From positions 930,001 to 994,000 of the forward strand of contig NZ_JAYEER010000003.1 of the NCBI RefSeq assembly GCF_034653355.1: a stretch of DNA of 64,000 nucleotides, read 5' to 3'. A program made the position numbers and the translations under genes. This document shows positions 1 to 8,621 of this stretch, in pieces (position 1 is the first letter of the stretch; every line of letters begins with the position of its first letter). The notes below the pieces were generated by a model that was not told where the DNA came from, made no database searches, and saw nothing but the letters and a program-made list of their open reading frames with translations. The stretch comes from Nitrospirillum sp034653355. GTDB taxonomy: Bacteria; Pseudomonadota; Alphaproteobacteria; Azospirillales; Azospirillaceae.

Positions 1-919
1 GGCTCTTCTGCCGGGTGTAGGTGGAATGCCCGGCGCGGTGCAGGTGCAGCACCATGTCGTTGCGCCGCGCCCATTTGGACATGGACTGGATGGCGGTGTA
101 GCCGATGACCAGGTCGATCATGACGATGCACGAGCCGATGGACTTGGCGAACTCCGCCCGCTCGTACATGTCCTCCATGGTGGCGGCGGTCACGTTCAGG
201 TAGGTGCCCTTGACCTCGCCCGTCACCGCCTGGGCGCGGTTCACCGCCTCCATGCAGTAGAGGAAGCGGTCGCGCCAATGCATGAAGGGCTGGGAATTGA
301 TGTTCTCGTCATCCTTGGTGAAGTCCAGGCCGCCCTTCAGCGCCTCATAGACCACGCGGCCATAGTTGCGCCCCGACAGGCCCAGCTTGGGCTTCACCGT
401 GGCGCCCAGCAGGGGACGGCCAAACTTGTCCAACCGTTCCCGTTCCACAACGATGCCGGTGGGCGGCCCGTCGAAGGTCTTCACGTAGGCCACGGGCAGG
501 CGCATGTCCTCCAGCCGCAAGGCCTTCAGGGGCTTGAAGCCGAAGACGTTGCCGATGATGGACGCCGTCAGGTTGGCAATCGATCCGGGTTCGAAAAGAT
601 CCATGTCATAGGCGATGTAGGCGAACCAGCTCTCGGGCGATCCGGGTACCGGTTCCACCCTGTGCGCCTTGGCGCGGTACTTGTCGCAGGCCGTCAGCCG
701 ATCGGTCCACACCACGGTCCAGGTGGCGGTGGAGGATTCGCCGGCCACGGCCGCCGCCGCTTCGATGGGGTCCACCCCGTCCTGCGGCGTGATGCGGAAG
801 ACGGCGATGACGTCCGTGTCCTTGGGCACGTAGTCCGGCTGCCAGTAGCCCATGTCCTGGTACTTCATGACCCCGGCGGCGTAACGGTCGCGGCGGTCCC
901 GCTTGTCGATCGCGTTCAT
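1..919 (-). CDS. cbbL: RuBisCO large subunit, form I red-type (partial, 3' end outside window)
   Basis: First 306 codons of the large subunit of ribulose-1,5-bisphosphate carboxylase/oxygenase, the CO2-fixing enzyme of the Calvin cycle; the gene runs off the left edge. The start at 919 follows a clean AGGAGGA ribosome site (923-929). The N-terminus MNAIDKRDRRDRYAAG is characteristic of the red-type (form IC) enzymes of proteobacteria. Catalytic segments are visible: ATVKPKLGLS (about residues 173-182, with the two active-site lysines) and GGLDFTKDDEN (about 196-206), which holds the lysine that is carbamylated (K202). It is the last visible gene of the operon cbbF-cbbP-cbbT-cbbA-cbbL, 136 nt downstream of cbbA, with a hairpin repeat in that gap. 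cbbS and cbbX would be expected next, beyond the window (inference). Confidence 0.96.
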   Translation of the reverse strand, partial: MNAIDKRDRRDRYAAGVMKYQDMGYWQPDYVPKDTDVIAVFRITPQDGVDPIEAAAAVAGESSTATWTVVWTDRLTACDKYRAKAHRVEPVPGSPESWFAYIAYDMDLFEPGSIANLTASIIGNVFGFKPLKALRLEDMRLPVAYVKTFDGPPTGIVVERERLDKFGRPLLGATVKPKLGLSGRNYGRVVYEALKGGLDFTKDDENINSQPFMHWRDRFLYCMEAVNRAQAVTGEVKGTYLNVTAATMEDMYERAEFAKSIGSCIVMIDLVIGYTAIQSMSKWARRNDMVLHLHRAGHSTYTRQKS

Positions 920-930
920 GTTCTTCCTCC

Positions 931-1020
931 TCAAGCGCCGGCGGGGCATCCGCCCCTTGGGCTATCGATTTCCAGTCCGCTGACGCTCCCCGGAAATCTC
1001 CGGCGGCCCCGGTCGGGGCC
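931..1020 (+). repeat. dispersed two-hairpin intergenic element, copy 1
   Basis: Copy 1 of an about 90-bp element seen three times in the window. It starts CAAGCGCCGGCGGGG and has hairpin 1 at 943-956 (GGGGC, loop ATCC, GCCCC). A conserved centre TTTCCAGTCCGC follows, then CGCTCCCC and CTCCGGCGG, and hairpin 2 at 1005-1020 (GGCCCC, loop GGTC, GGGGCC). It lies between cbbA and cbbL. Hairpin 2 has different stem bases from the other copies but stays fully paired, so the structure rather than the sequence is kept. Confidence 0.85.
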
Positions 1021-1055
1021 TAGGGTTGAGGTGCGTGGCGGGGCGGTGGTGGTGG

Positions 1056-2141
1056 TTACTCGGCCGCGACCGGTGTGCTGCCCAGGCGCGGGTCCAGCGC
1101 GCCGGTGGCGTAGCGCTTGGCCATGGCGGCCATGGGCAAGGGCGTGATGCGGCTGGCGTTGCCGGCGGCGCCGAATTGTTCGAAGCGGTCCCGGCACAGC
1201 GCCTTCATGGCGTCCATGGCCGGCTTCAGGAACTTGCGCGGATCGAACTCCGCCGGGTTCTGCGTGGCGGTCTTGCGGAACTGCACCGCCATGGCCAGGC
1301 GGCAGTCGGTATCGATGTTGATCTTGCGCACCCCAAGACGGATGCCGCGCACGATCTCCTCCACCGGCACGCCCCAGGTGCGGGGCATCTGGCCGCCATA
1401 GGCGTTGAACAGGTCCTGCAGCTCCTGCGGGACGGAGGAGCTGCCGTGCATCACCAAATGGGTGTTGGGCAGCCGCTCATGGATGGCCTCCACCACGTCC
1501 ATGGCCAGGATGTCGCCATCCGGTTGGCGTGAGAATTTATAGGCGCCATGGGATGTGCCCATGGCGATGGCCAGGGCGTCCACGCGGGTGGCGGCCACGA
1601 AGTCCAGCGCCTGGTCGGGATTGGTGCACAGCTGGTCCAGCGACAGCACGCCCTCGGCGCCGTGGCCGTCCTCCGCCTCGCCTTGGCCGGTCTCCAGGCT
1701 GCCCAGCACGCCCAGTTCGCCCTCGACCGAGGCGCCCACCCAATGGGCGGCTTCCGCCACGCGGCGGGTGATGTCGACGTTGTAGTCGTAAGGTGCTGGC
1801 GTCTTGGCGTCGGCCATCAGCGACCCGTCCATCATGACGGAGGTGAAGCCGTGCTGCAGGGCCGTCAGGCAGGTGGCCTCGCTGTTGCCGTGGTCCTGGT
1901 GCAGGCACAGCGGGATGGTGGGGTAGAGCGCCTCCAGCGCGTCGATCATGTGGGCCAGCATGATGTCGCCGGCATAGGACCGGGCGCCCCGGCTGGCCTG
2001 CAGGATGACGGGGGCGTCCACCTGGGCGGCGGCCTCCATGACCGCCAGGCCCTGTTCCATGTTGTTGATGTTGAAGGCCGGCACGCCGTAATCGCGTTCC
2101 GCCGCGTGATCCAAGAGCTGACGCAAGGTGATACGGGCCAT
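1056..2141 (-). CDS. cbbA: fructose-bisphosphate aldolase, class II (Calvin cycle subtype)
   Basis: 361-aa zinc-dependent class II aldolase that condenses dihydroxyacetone phosphate with glyceraldehyde 3-phosphate or erythrose 4-phosphate in the Calvin cycle. Visible motifs include the zinc-site segment LHQDHGN (about residues 80-86), SVMMDGSL, VEGELG with the acidic stretch that follows, HGSSSVP, and KINIDTDCRLA near the C-terminus. The start at 2141 (MARITLRQ) is preferred: an in-frame TTG at 2165 would add eight residues (RNTKGNP and the initiator) that are probably leader. The gene sits between cbbT and cbbL on the same strand with a hairpin repeat in both flanking gaps. Length and the long form of the protein match the Calvin-cycle subtype rather than the short E. 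coli enzyme (family knowledge). Confidence 0.96.
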   Translation of the reverse strand: MARITLRQLLDHAAERDYGVPAFNINNMEQGLAVMEAAAQVDAPVILQASRGARSYAGDIMLAHMIDALEALYPTIPLCLHQDHGNSEATCLTALQHGFTSVMMDGSLMADAKTPAPYDYNVDITRRVAEAAHWVGASVEGELGVLGSLETGQGEAEDGHGAEGVLSLDQLCTNPDQALDFVAATRVDALAIAMGTSHGAYKFSRQPDGDILAMDVVEAIHERLPNTHLVMHGSSSVPQELQDLFNAYGGQMPRTWGVPVEEIVRGIRLGVRKINIDTDCRLAMAVQFRKTATQNPAEFDPRKFLKPAMDAMKALCRDRFEQFGAAGNASRITPLPMAAMAKRYATGALDPRLGSTPVAAE

Positions 2142-2160
2142 GGGGTTCCCTTTCGTGTTC

Positions 2161-2254
2161 CTCAAGCGCCGGCGGGGCGTCCGCCCCTTGGCTATCCTCG
2201 ATTTCCAGTCCGCCTTCGGCTCCCCGTAAATCTCCGGCGGACGCGGTCGCGTCC
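2161..2254 (+). repeat. dispersed two-hairpin intergenic element, copy 2
   Basis: Second copy, same orientation as copy 1, in the gap between cbbT and cbbA. Hairpin 1 is at 2174-2187 (GGGGC, loop GTCC, GCCCC) and hairpin 2 at 2239-2254 (GGACGC, loop GGTC, GCGTCC). The centre GATTTCCAGTCCGC is shared. Compared with copy 1, hairpin 2 has paired substitutions on both sides of the stem and an unchanged GGTC loop. Confidence 0.85.
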
Positions 2255-2271
2255 CAGGTTTTCCTCAGGTT

Positions 2272-4305
2272 TCAAGGGGAGGCGACGCGGGCGCGGACGG
2301 CGGCCATGATGGCGTCGACGGTGATGCCGAAATGACGGTAGAGGTCCGGCGCGGGGGCGGATGCGCCGAAGCCCCCCATGCCGATGAAGGCGCCCTGGTC
2401 GCCCAGCCAGCGGTCCCAGCCGAAGCGCACCGCCGCCTCCACCCCGATGCGGGGCGCTGAGCCCAGCACCAGGGCGCGGTTGGCGGGCGGCTGCCGCTCG
2501 AACAGTTCCCAGCAGGGCATGGACACCACGGCGGCGGCGATGCCCTCTTCGGCCAAGCGCTCCGCCGCCTCCACCGCCAACGCCACCTCCGACCCCGTGG
2601 CCAGCAGGGTGGCGTCGCGCGGGCCGTCAGTCTCGCGCAGGATGTAGGCGCCGGTGGCGCTGCGGTTCCAGGAGGCGTCCCGGCGCAGGGTGGGCAGGTC
2701 CTGGCGCGACAGGCACAGGGCCGACGGCGTGCCGGGACTGGTCAGCGCCAGCTCCCAGCACTCCGCCGTCTCCACCGCGTCGCCCGGGCGGAAGACGTGC
2801 AGGTTGGGTGTCGCCCGCAGCATGGCCAGATGTTCCACCGGCTGGTGGGTGGGTCCGTCCTCCCCCAGGCCGATGCTGTCATGGGTCAGCACATGGATGA
2901 CGCGCACGCCCATCAGGGCCGACAGGCGGATGGCGCCCCGGGCGTAGTCGGAAAACACCAGGAAGGTGCCGCCGTAGGGAATGACGCCGCCATGCAAGGC
3001 CAGACCGTTCATAACGGCGGCCATGGCGTGCTCGCGAATGCCATAGTGGATGTAGCGCCCGGCGTAAGCGCCGGCGTCCAGCACCCCCATTCCCTTGGTC
3101 TGGGTCAGGTTGGAATGGGTGAGGTCGGCGGAGCCGCCCACCGTCAGGTCGGTGGCGGCGTTCACCACCCCCAACACCAGCTGCGAGGCCTTGCGCGTGG
3201 CCATCCGGGGCCGCGTTTCCACCAGTTCCTGGCGGTAGGCGGCCAGGGCGTCGGCCACGGCCGCTCCCGGCTCCGCCGCCATGACCCGCCAGAAATCGGC
3301 GCGGGCCGGGTGGCTGGCCACGCGCCGCTCCCAGGCCTCGCGCGCTTCCGCGCCGGCCTGGCCCACGGCACGCCAGGAGTCCCGGATGTCGTCCGGCACG
3401 GTGAAGGGCGGGCTGTCCCAGCCCAGGGCCGATGCCGCGGCCTGCGCTTCCTCAGCCCCCAGAGGGGCGCCGTGCACGCCGCAGGTGCCGGCCTTGGTGG
3501 GGGCGCCATAGCCGATGACGCTGCGGCAGGCGACCAGGGTGGGGCGGTCGCTGGCCCGGGCGCGGTCCAGGGCCGCCTCGATGGCCTCATGGTCGTAGGC
3601 GTCCACCCGCTCCACCGCCCAGCCGGAAGCGGCGAAGCGGGCCATCTGGTCGGTGCGGGTGGACAGGCCGGTGGGCCCGTCGATTGAAATGCCGTTGTCG
3701 TCCCAGAGCACCACCAGGCGGGACAGGGCCAGGTGGCCGGCCAGGTCGATGGCCTCCTGGCTGATGCCCTCCATCAGGCAGCCGTCGCCGGCGATGACAT
3801 AGGTGCGGTGGTCGACCAGGGCGTCGCCGAAGCGGGCGTTCAGGTGACGCTCCGCCAATGCCATGCCCACGGCGGTGGTGATGCCCTGGCCCAGGGGGCC
3901 GGTGGTGGTCTCAATGCCCTGGGCGTGGCCGTATTCCGGATGCCCCGCCGCCCTGGACCCCAGCTGGCGGAAGCGCTTCAGCTCCTGCACCCCCATGTCG
4001 GCGTAGCCCAGCAGATGATGCAGGGCGTACTGCAGCATGCTGCCGTGGCCGGCCGACAGGACGAAGCGATCGCGGTCGGGCCAGTCGGGGCGGGCGGGAT
4101 CGATGCGCATCACCCGGGCGAACAGCACGGTGGCGACGTCGGCCATGCCCATGGGCATGCCGGGATGGCCGGATTTCGCCGCCTCCACCCCCGCCACGGC
4201 CAGCATGCGCACGGCGTTGGCCATGTCGGCCAGATCGGGGGCGGCCTGGGGGTCGGCCTGGGGGTGGGTGGTCTCGACCTGGCGCAGCGATAGGGTCGGG
4301 GTCAT
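2272..4305 (-). CDS. cbbT: transketolase
   Basis: 677-aa thiamine-diphosphate enzyme that moves two-carbon units between sugar phosphates in the regenerative part of the Calvin cycle. Motifs: KSGHPGMPMGMAD near residue 45, the thiamine-binding GDGCLMEGISQEA (about 165-177), and the pyrimidine-domain stretch GIREHAMAAVMNGLALHGG (about 430). The length is that of full transketolases. I chose the ATG at 4305 because it has a GGAGGC ribosome site just upstream and the family N-terminus (DMANAVRMLAVAGV) follows; the frame stays open further upstream but there it overlaps cbbP. It begins 11 nt after the cbbP stop, so it is co-transcribed with the other cbb genes. Because it is in a cbb operon, cbbT is the apt symbol; a housekeeping copy (tkt) probably exists elsewhere. 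Confidence 0.95.
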   Translation of the reverse strand: MTPTLSLRQVETTHPQADPQAAPDLADMANAVRMLAVAGVEAAKSGHPGMPMGMADVATVLFARVMRIDPARPDWPDRDRFVLSAGHGSMLQYALHHLLGYADMGVQELKRFRQLGSRAAGHPEYGHAQGIETTTGPLGQGITTAVGMALAERHLNARFGDALVDHRTYVIAGDGCLMEGISQEAIDLAGHLALSRLVVLWDDNGISIDGPTGLSTRTDQMARFAASGWAVERVDAYDHEAIEAALDRARASDRPTLVACRSVIGYGAPTKAGTCGVHGAPLGAEEAQAAASALGWDSPPFTVPDDIRDSWRAVGQAGAEAREAWERRVASHPARADFWRVMAAEPGAAVADALAAYRQELVETRPRMATRKASQLVLGVVNAATDLTVGGSADLTHSNLTQTKGMGVLDAGAYAGRYIHYGIREHAMAAVMNGLALHGGVIPYGGTFLVFSDYARGAIRLSALMGVRVIHVLTHDSIGLGEDGPTHQPVEHLAMLRATPNLHVFRPGDAVETAECWELALTSPGTPSALCLSRQDLPTLRRDASWNRSATGAYILRETDGPRDATLLATGSEVALAVEAAERLAEEGIAAAVVSMPCWELFERQPPANRALVLGSAPRIGVEAAVRFGWDRWLGDQGAFIGMGGFGASAPAPDLYRHFGITVDAIMAAVRARVASP

Positions 4306-4316
4306 GCCTGCCTCCT

Positions 4317-5190
4317 TCAGCCGGCGCGGCGTTTGCGTTCGACCAGCTGCAGGATCAGCGGCGTCAGGATCAGCTGCATGGCCAGGTCGAGCTTGCCGCC
4401 CGGGATGACGATGGAATTGGCGCGCGACATGAAGCTGCCGGCGATCATGGACAGCAGGTAGGGGAAGTCGATGCCGCGCGGATTGCGGAAGCGGATGACG
4501 ACGATGGATTCGTCCGGGGTCGGTATCCAACGGGCGATGAAGGGGTTGGAGGTGTCGACCGTGGGCACCCGTTGGAAATTGATGTCCGTCTGCGTGAACT
4601 GCGGGCAGATGTAGCGGACATAGTCCGGCATGCGCCGCAGGATGGTGGTCATGACGTCGTCGGTGCTGTAACCCCGCGCGGTACGGTCGCGATGGATCTT
4701 CTGGATCCATTCCAGGTTGATCACCGGCACGACGCCGATCTTCAGATCCGCGTGACCGGCGATGTCATAGCCGTCGGCCACCACCGCGCCATGCAAGCCC
4801 TCATAGAACAGCAGGTCGCTGGGGCCCGGCAGCTCCTCCCACGGGGTGAAGGTGCCGGGGGCAGCCGTAATGCTCCGCTTCCGCCGCGTCATGGACATAG
4901 TGGCGGGTGCGGCCCGTGCCCTCGTCGCCATAGCGGCGGAACAGCTCCTGCAACTCGCCCAGCAGGTTGGCGTGGGGGCCGAAATGGCTGAAATGGTGGT
5001 CGCCGTCCTTGTCGGCCTGGGCGATGGCCTGCTTCATCTGGGCGCGGTCATAGCGGTGATAGGCGTCGCCATCGATGCAGACGGCGTTCACCCCCTCGCG
5101 TCGGAAAACATGTTCGAAAATCTGGCGCACGCTGGTGGTGCCGGCGCCCGACGAGCCGGTGACGGAAATGATGGGATGGCGGATGGACAT
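4317..5190 (-). pseudogene. cbbP: phosphoribulokinase, reading frame broken by one frameshift
   Basis: Phosphoribulokinase makes the RuBisCO substrate from ribulose 5-phosphate and ATP. The N-terminal part starts at 5190 (MSIRHPIIS, P-loop GSSGAGTTS near residues 12-20, HYVHDAAEAEHYG near 100-112). The rest (GTFTPWEELPG, LLFYEGLHGAVV, VPVINLEWIQKIHRDR, INFQRVPTVDTSNPF) is in another frame down to the stop at 4317. The break falls in a run of five C on the coding strand (G at 4857-4861). Dropping one base gives a continuous 290-aa protein, and adding two gives 291 aa; both are the usual family length. No catalytic segment is lost, so a sequencing or assembly error is at least as likely as a true mutation. 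It is followed 11 nt later by cbbT. Confidence 0.9.
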
Positions 5191-5207
5191 GCTGTCGGTC
5201 CTTTTCG

Positions 5208-6326
5208 TCAGGCGCGCAGCAGGCCGCGCTGCCCGAACAGGGGGGCGCGGTCGGCCAGGATGGGCGGGGCGGCATGGTGGTCGGCCACCCGCTCCACCTC
5301 GGCGCGTGAGCCGAAGACCAGGGCCGTGCGCTCATGCAGGTGGCCGGGCGTCAGGTCCAGGATGCGGGTCCGCCCATCGGTGGCGGCCCCGCCCGCCTGC
5401 TCGATGACCAGGGCGATGGGATTGGCCTCGTAGACCAGGCGCAGGCGGCCGGTGCGATAGCCGGGGCGCTCGTCGGTCGGATAGAGATAGACCCCGCCCC
5501 GCCGCAGGATGCGGAAGGCGTCGGCCACCAGGGACGCGATCCAGCGCATGTTGTAGTTCTTGGCCCGCGGTCCGTCCGACCCCGCCAGGCAATCGTCGAT
5601 ATAGCCCCGGATGCTGGGTGCCCAATGCCGCTGGTTCGACGCGTTGATGGCGAATTCCTTGGTTTCCGCCGCCACCGTGATGGGGCCGGCCATGCGCACG
5701 AACTCGGCCGTGGGCGTGGGCGGGGGCGGCGCGGCCCAGCCGTTGCCGGCCTGCACCGACACCACGGGCGCCACCGGCCGCTTGTCCAGAAAGAAGATCT
5801 CGGTGCCCGATCCCAGGGTCAGGACCAGGGCGGTCTGGGGCCCGTAGACCAGGAAGCCCGCCGCCAGCTGGCGGTGCCCGGGCTGCAGCAGCGAGGCCGC
5901 CGGATCGCCGGCATCCTCCACGCCCAGGATGGAGAAGATGGTGCCGACCGAGACGTTGGTTTCGATGTTGCTGGACCCATCCAGGGGATCGATGGCCACC
6001 GCCAGCGTGCCCGCCGGGTTGAGCAAGACGGGGGCGTCGGCCTCCTCCGACCCCACCACCGCCACCGGGGCCGCGGCCAGGCGGTCGATGACGATGTCGT
6101 GGGCGCGCAGGTCCAGTTCCTTCTGGGTGTCGCCGTTGCTTTCGCCGCGGACGGCCGCCATCTCGCCCGCCAGGGGGCCCATGGCCACCAGGTCGGCGAT
6201 GGCCAGGCCGGCGTCGGCCAGGGCCAGGATGGTGCGGACCACGTCCGCCCGCCGATGCGCCGCGCCGTTGTGAGTAGCGTTGCTCCAGCCTACCAGATGC
6301 CGTGCCAATGTCGTGGCGTCCGCCAT
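5208..6326 (-). CDS. cbbF: fructose-1,6-bisphosphatase, class I
   Basis: 372-aa class I fructose bisphosphatase, first gene of the cbb operon. It hydrolyses fructose 1,6-bisphosphate (and probably sedoheptulose 1,7-bisphosphate) in the Calvin cycle. Diagnostic motif DPLDGSSNIETNVSVGTIF (about residues 112-130) carries the metal-binding aspartates. SEEADAP (about 93-99) and the nearby GESNGDTQKELDLRAHD supply further metal and loop residues. TGRLRLVYEANPIALVIEQAGG near the C-terminus is the substrate-site segment. The start at 6326 has GGGAGGA six bases upstream. It is transcribed divergently from cbbR across a 137-nt gap and ends 17 nt before cbbP. Confidence 0.95.
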   Translation of the reverse strand: MADATTLARHLVGWSNATHNGAAHRRADVVRTILALADAGLAIADLVAMGPLAGEMAAVRGESNGDTQKELDLRAHDIVIDRLAAAPVAVVGSEEADAPVLLNPAGTLAVAIDPLDGSSNIETNVSVGTIFSILGVEDAGDPAASLLQPGHRQLAAGFLVYGPQTALVLTLGSGTEIFFLDKRPVAPVVSVQAGNGWAAPPPPTPTAEFVRMAGPITVAAETKEFAINASNQRHWAPSIRGYIDDCLAGSDGPRAKNYNMRWIASLVADAFRILRRGGVYLYPTDERPGYRTGRLRLVYEANPIALVIEQAGGAATDGRTRILDLTPGHLHERTALVFGSRAEVERVADHHAAPPILADRAPLFGQRGLLRA

Positions 6327-6400
6327 GATGTCCTCCCGCTGTGGCCGGGTTCTTCGTCCCCGTGTCGTTCGTTAGGGGGAGTGTGCGGACGATTGCGCCA

Positions 6401-6417
6401 TTAGAAAATTCGAATAA
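6401..6417. promoter_or_regulatory. candidate CbbR operator (TTA-N11-TAA) in the cbbF-cbbR divergent gap
   Basis: The 137-nt gap between cbbF and cbbR is the expected binding region of the LysR-type regulator CbbR. At 6401-6417 there is TTA, eleven bases, TAA, containing the small palindrome ATTCGAAT (6408-6415). It is the only AT-rich stretch in the gap. It fits the T-N11-A rule for LysR sites; binding itself is inferred. Confidence 0.45.
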
Positions 6418-6463
6418 ACTTAGCGCCAGGTTCAATTTTCCTGAAAACGATGCCGAGGACCCC

Positions 6464-7384
6464 ATGCGCAACGTGACGCTGAAGCAACTGCGCGCCCTGG
6501 CGGCGGTGGCGGAAACGGGCTCGGTGACGGCGGCGGCCAAACGCCTGCACGTGACGCCGCCGGCCGTCACCATGCAGGTGCAGGCGCTGGAAGACCTGCT
6601 GGGCGTGCCGCTGCTGGACCGGCTGGGCGAGCGCTTCAAGCCGACCGACGCGGGGCGCGAGGTCATCGAGACGGCGACCCGCATCGAGGCGGAGCTGCAC
6701 AACTGTGCCGCCGCGATGGAGGCCCTGCGCAATCTCTCCGGCGGCCGGGTGGCGGTGGGGGTGGTCAGCACCGCCAAGTACTTCGCGCCCTACGCCCTGG
6801 GCGCCTTCCGCGCCGAATACCCGCAGATCGAGTTGTCGCTGATGGTGGGCAACCGCGAGGACGTCATCGCGGCGCTGAAGGCCGACAGCATCGACATCGC
6901 CATCATGGGCCGCCCACCCAGGGATCTGCAGGTGGACATGCATGCCATCGGCGACCACCCGCACATCATGATCGCCCCGCCGCACCACCCGCTGGTGGGC
7001 CGCCGCCACCTGAAGCTGGCGGAATTCGCGCATGAGACCTTCCTGGTGCGCGAGGTCGGGTCCGGCACCCGCATGCTGATGGAATGGTTCTTCGCCCAGG
7101 CCGACCTGCATCCCCCAATCAGCATGGAGGTGGGCAGCAATGAGACGGTGAAGCAGGCGGTGATGGCCGGCCTGGGCCTGTCCTTCATCTCCGCCCACAC
7201 CATCGCCGCGGAACTGGAAAGCGGTCGCCTGGCGCCCCTGGATGTGGAAGGCCTGCCCATCGTGCGCCAGTGGTTCCTGGCCAAGCGGTCCGACAAGCGC
7301 CTGGCCCCGGCGGCGGCGGCCGTCAAGGCATTCCTGGTGGAACGGGGCCGGGAATTCCTGCCCAGCGTGAAGCCCATCGCGTGA
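6464..7384 (+). CDS. cbbR: LysR-type transcriptional regulator of the cbb operon
   Basis: 306-aa LysR-family activator. The N-terminal winged helix (residues 1-60, MRNVTLKQLRALAAVAETG, AAAKRLHVTPPAVTMQVQ) is followed by an effector domain (about 90-300) with PDIAIMGRPP-like and GSGTRMLMEWFF segments typical of CbbR. CbbR proteins sense Calvin-cycle or redox metabolites such as ribulose 1,5-bisphosphate or NADPH and switch on the divergent cbb genes (established for the family). The start at 6464 is chosen because the helix-turn-helix domain begins there; the frame is open 41 codons further upstream, but that part covers the divergent promoter. Position and orientation next to cbbF make the assignment firm. 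Confidence 0.93.
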   Translation: MRNVTLKQLRALAAVAETGSVTAAAKRLHVTPPAVTMQVQALEDLLGVPLLDRLGERFKPTDAGREVIETATRIEAELHNCAAAMEALRNLSGGRVAVGVVSTAKYFAPYALGAFRAEYPQIELSLMVGNREDVIAALKADSIDIAIMGRPPRDLQVDMHAIGDHPHIMIAPPHHPLVGRRHLKLAEFAHETFLVREVGSGTRMLMEWFFAQADLHPPISMEVGSNETVKQAVMAGLGLSFISAHTIAAELESGRLAPLDVEGLPIVRQWFLAKRSDKRLAPAAAAVKAFLVERGREFLPSVKPIA

Positions 7385-7463
7385 TGGATATTCTTTAGGG
7401 TCGCTTGCGCGAAACGGGCAACGCATTCAATTCTTTGACGGGGCGGGCAGGAGCCGCCCAGCC

Positions 7464-7949
7464 ATGCGGATCAGCCGTCTTCCCGCCGCCGTCCTGTGCC
7501 TGTCGACCGTGTGCCTTCCGACCGCCCGCCTGACGGCCGCGTCGACCGAGGGCGTACCGGCCTGCAGCTACCAGGCTTTCGAACCCAGCCCCGGCCGCAT
7601 GCGGATGGGCTGGGTAACCCTGGATTTGGGGCCGGGCGACAACCCCAGGACGCCGGAGACCTGGCAGGGTCCCATCATCATGACACGGCCGGACCGCAGC
7701 TATTGCATCACCGACCTTCACACCGGCGTGCTGCAACGGCCCTTCTTCACCGATGGCCAGAACTTCGTGATGACGACCTACGCGGCCGAACAGCAGACGG
7801 TCTTCTTCATCGAGGCCGCCACCTGCCGGGTGCTGTGGAAAAGCCCGGCCTTCACCGGCGGCGTGGCGTTGTCGGCGACCGCCCTGCGCACCGGCCGCAA
7901 GACCTGGAAACTGGGGCCGCACTGCCTGCCGGAAGTCGATATCCCCTAG
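7464..7949 (+). CDS. secreted protein of unknown function (paralogue of next gene)
   Basis: 161 aa with an N-terminal signal peptide (MRISRLPAAVLCLSTVCL...TAA, cleavage about residue 25). The mature part has four cysteines (ACSYQAF, YCIT, TCRVLW, HCLPE) spaced as for two disulfides. I do not recognise a named family. It is clearly related to the gene starting at 8048: both share CxYQxxEPxxGxxR near the mature start, LDLGP, a GPxxxTxxD.xxCxxD block, the DGQ segment, TTxCxxLWKSxxFTG and a C-terminal LxPxCLP. The ribosome site GGCAGGAG lies eight bases upstream of the ATG. Together the two genes form a tandem duplication of periplasmic proteins downstream of cbbR; no role can be given. Confidence 0.75.
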   Translation: MRISRLPAAVLCLSTVCLPTARLTAASTEGVPACSYQAFEPSPGRMRMGWVTLDLGPGDNPRTPETWQGPIIMTRPDRSYCITDLHTGVLQRPFFTDGQNFVMTTYAAEQQTVFFIEAATCRVLWKSPAFTGGVALSATALRTGRKTWKLGPHCLPEVDIP

Positions 7950-8047
7950 CTGCCCAACGGGGTAATCCGGCGGGGTGGGGTGGCCGGATGACGTGCGCGG
8001 GTGGATCTCTTGATCGAGACAGGCTTCCCTAACGACAGGTGCGCCCC

Positions 8048-8524
8048 ATGAACGCTTTCGCCAAAGCCCGGGTCCCCTTGGCCACCCTGCTGGCCGCCAC
8101 CGTTTCCGTCGCCGCCCAGGCGGCCCCCCAGCGCCGCTTGCCCGTGGTCTGCCCCTATCAGCCGGTGGAACCCGCGTCCGGCAAGGTCCGCGCCGATGTC
8201 CTGACGCTGGACCTGGGCCCCTCCGCCAATGGGGATGGCAAGTCGTGGAGGGGGCCGTTGACCATCACCCAGCAGGATGGCACCACCTGCACCGCCGATG
8301 CCGCCGTGGGCCCCATCGAGGGCACGCTGTACAGCGACGGCCAGCACCTGCTGGTGACCACCTCGGCCGGCGGCAGCCGCAGGCTGTTCGTGCTCAGCAC
8401 CACCAGTTGCCAGCCCCTGTGGAAAAGCAACAGCTTCACCGGTGCCGTCTACCTGAAGGACGGCCAGCTCTACACCGGCAAGACCGCCAACAAGCTGAAC
8501 CCGGACTGCCTGCCGCTGCCGTGA
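8048..8524 (+). CDS. secreted protein of unknown function (tandem paralogue)
   Basis: 158 aa, with a signal peptide (MNAFAKARVPLATLLAATVSVAAQA, cleavage near residue 25). Same architecture as the preceding gene: cysteines in VCPYQPVEP, TTCTAD, TTSCQPLWKS and DCLPLP, and the blocks LTLDLGP, GPLTITQQDG, SDGQHLLVTT and SNSFTG. The two copies differ strongly outside these blocks, so the duplication is old. The ATG at 8048 was chosen; AGGT lies eight bases upstream, and an in-frame GTG at 8039 would add three residues. Function unknown. Confidence 0.75.
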   Translation: MNAFAKARVPLATLLAATVSVAAQAAPQRRLPVVCPYQPVEPASGKVRADVLTLDLGPSANGDGKSWRGPLTITQQDGTTCTADAAVGPIEGTLYSDGQHLLVTTSAGGSRRLFVLSTTSCQPLWKSNSFTGAVYLKDGQLYTGKTANKLNPDCLPLP

Positions 8525-8621
8525 CGGCGCCGGGTCGCTCCTTTTTGTGAAATGCCGCTGGCGGCGCGCCTCCCCTTTGGGTGATGATCCCCCAAATTCC
8601 GTGAGGGAGCGCGCGCCACCA

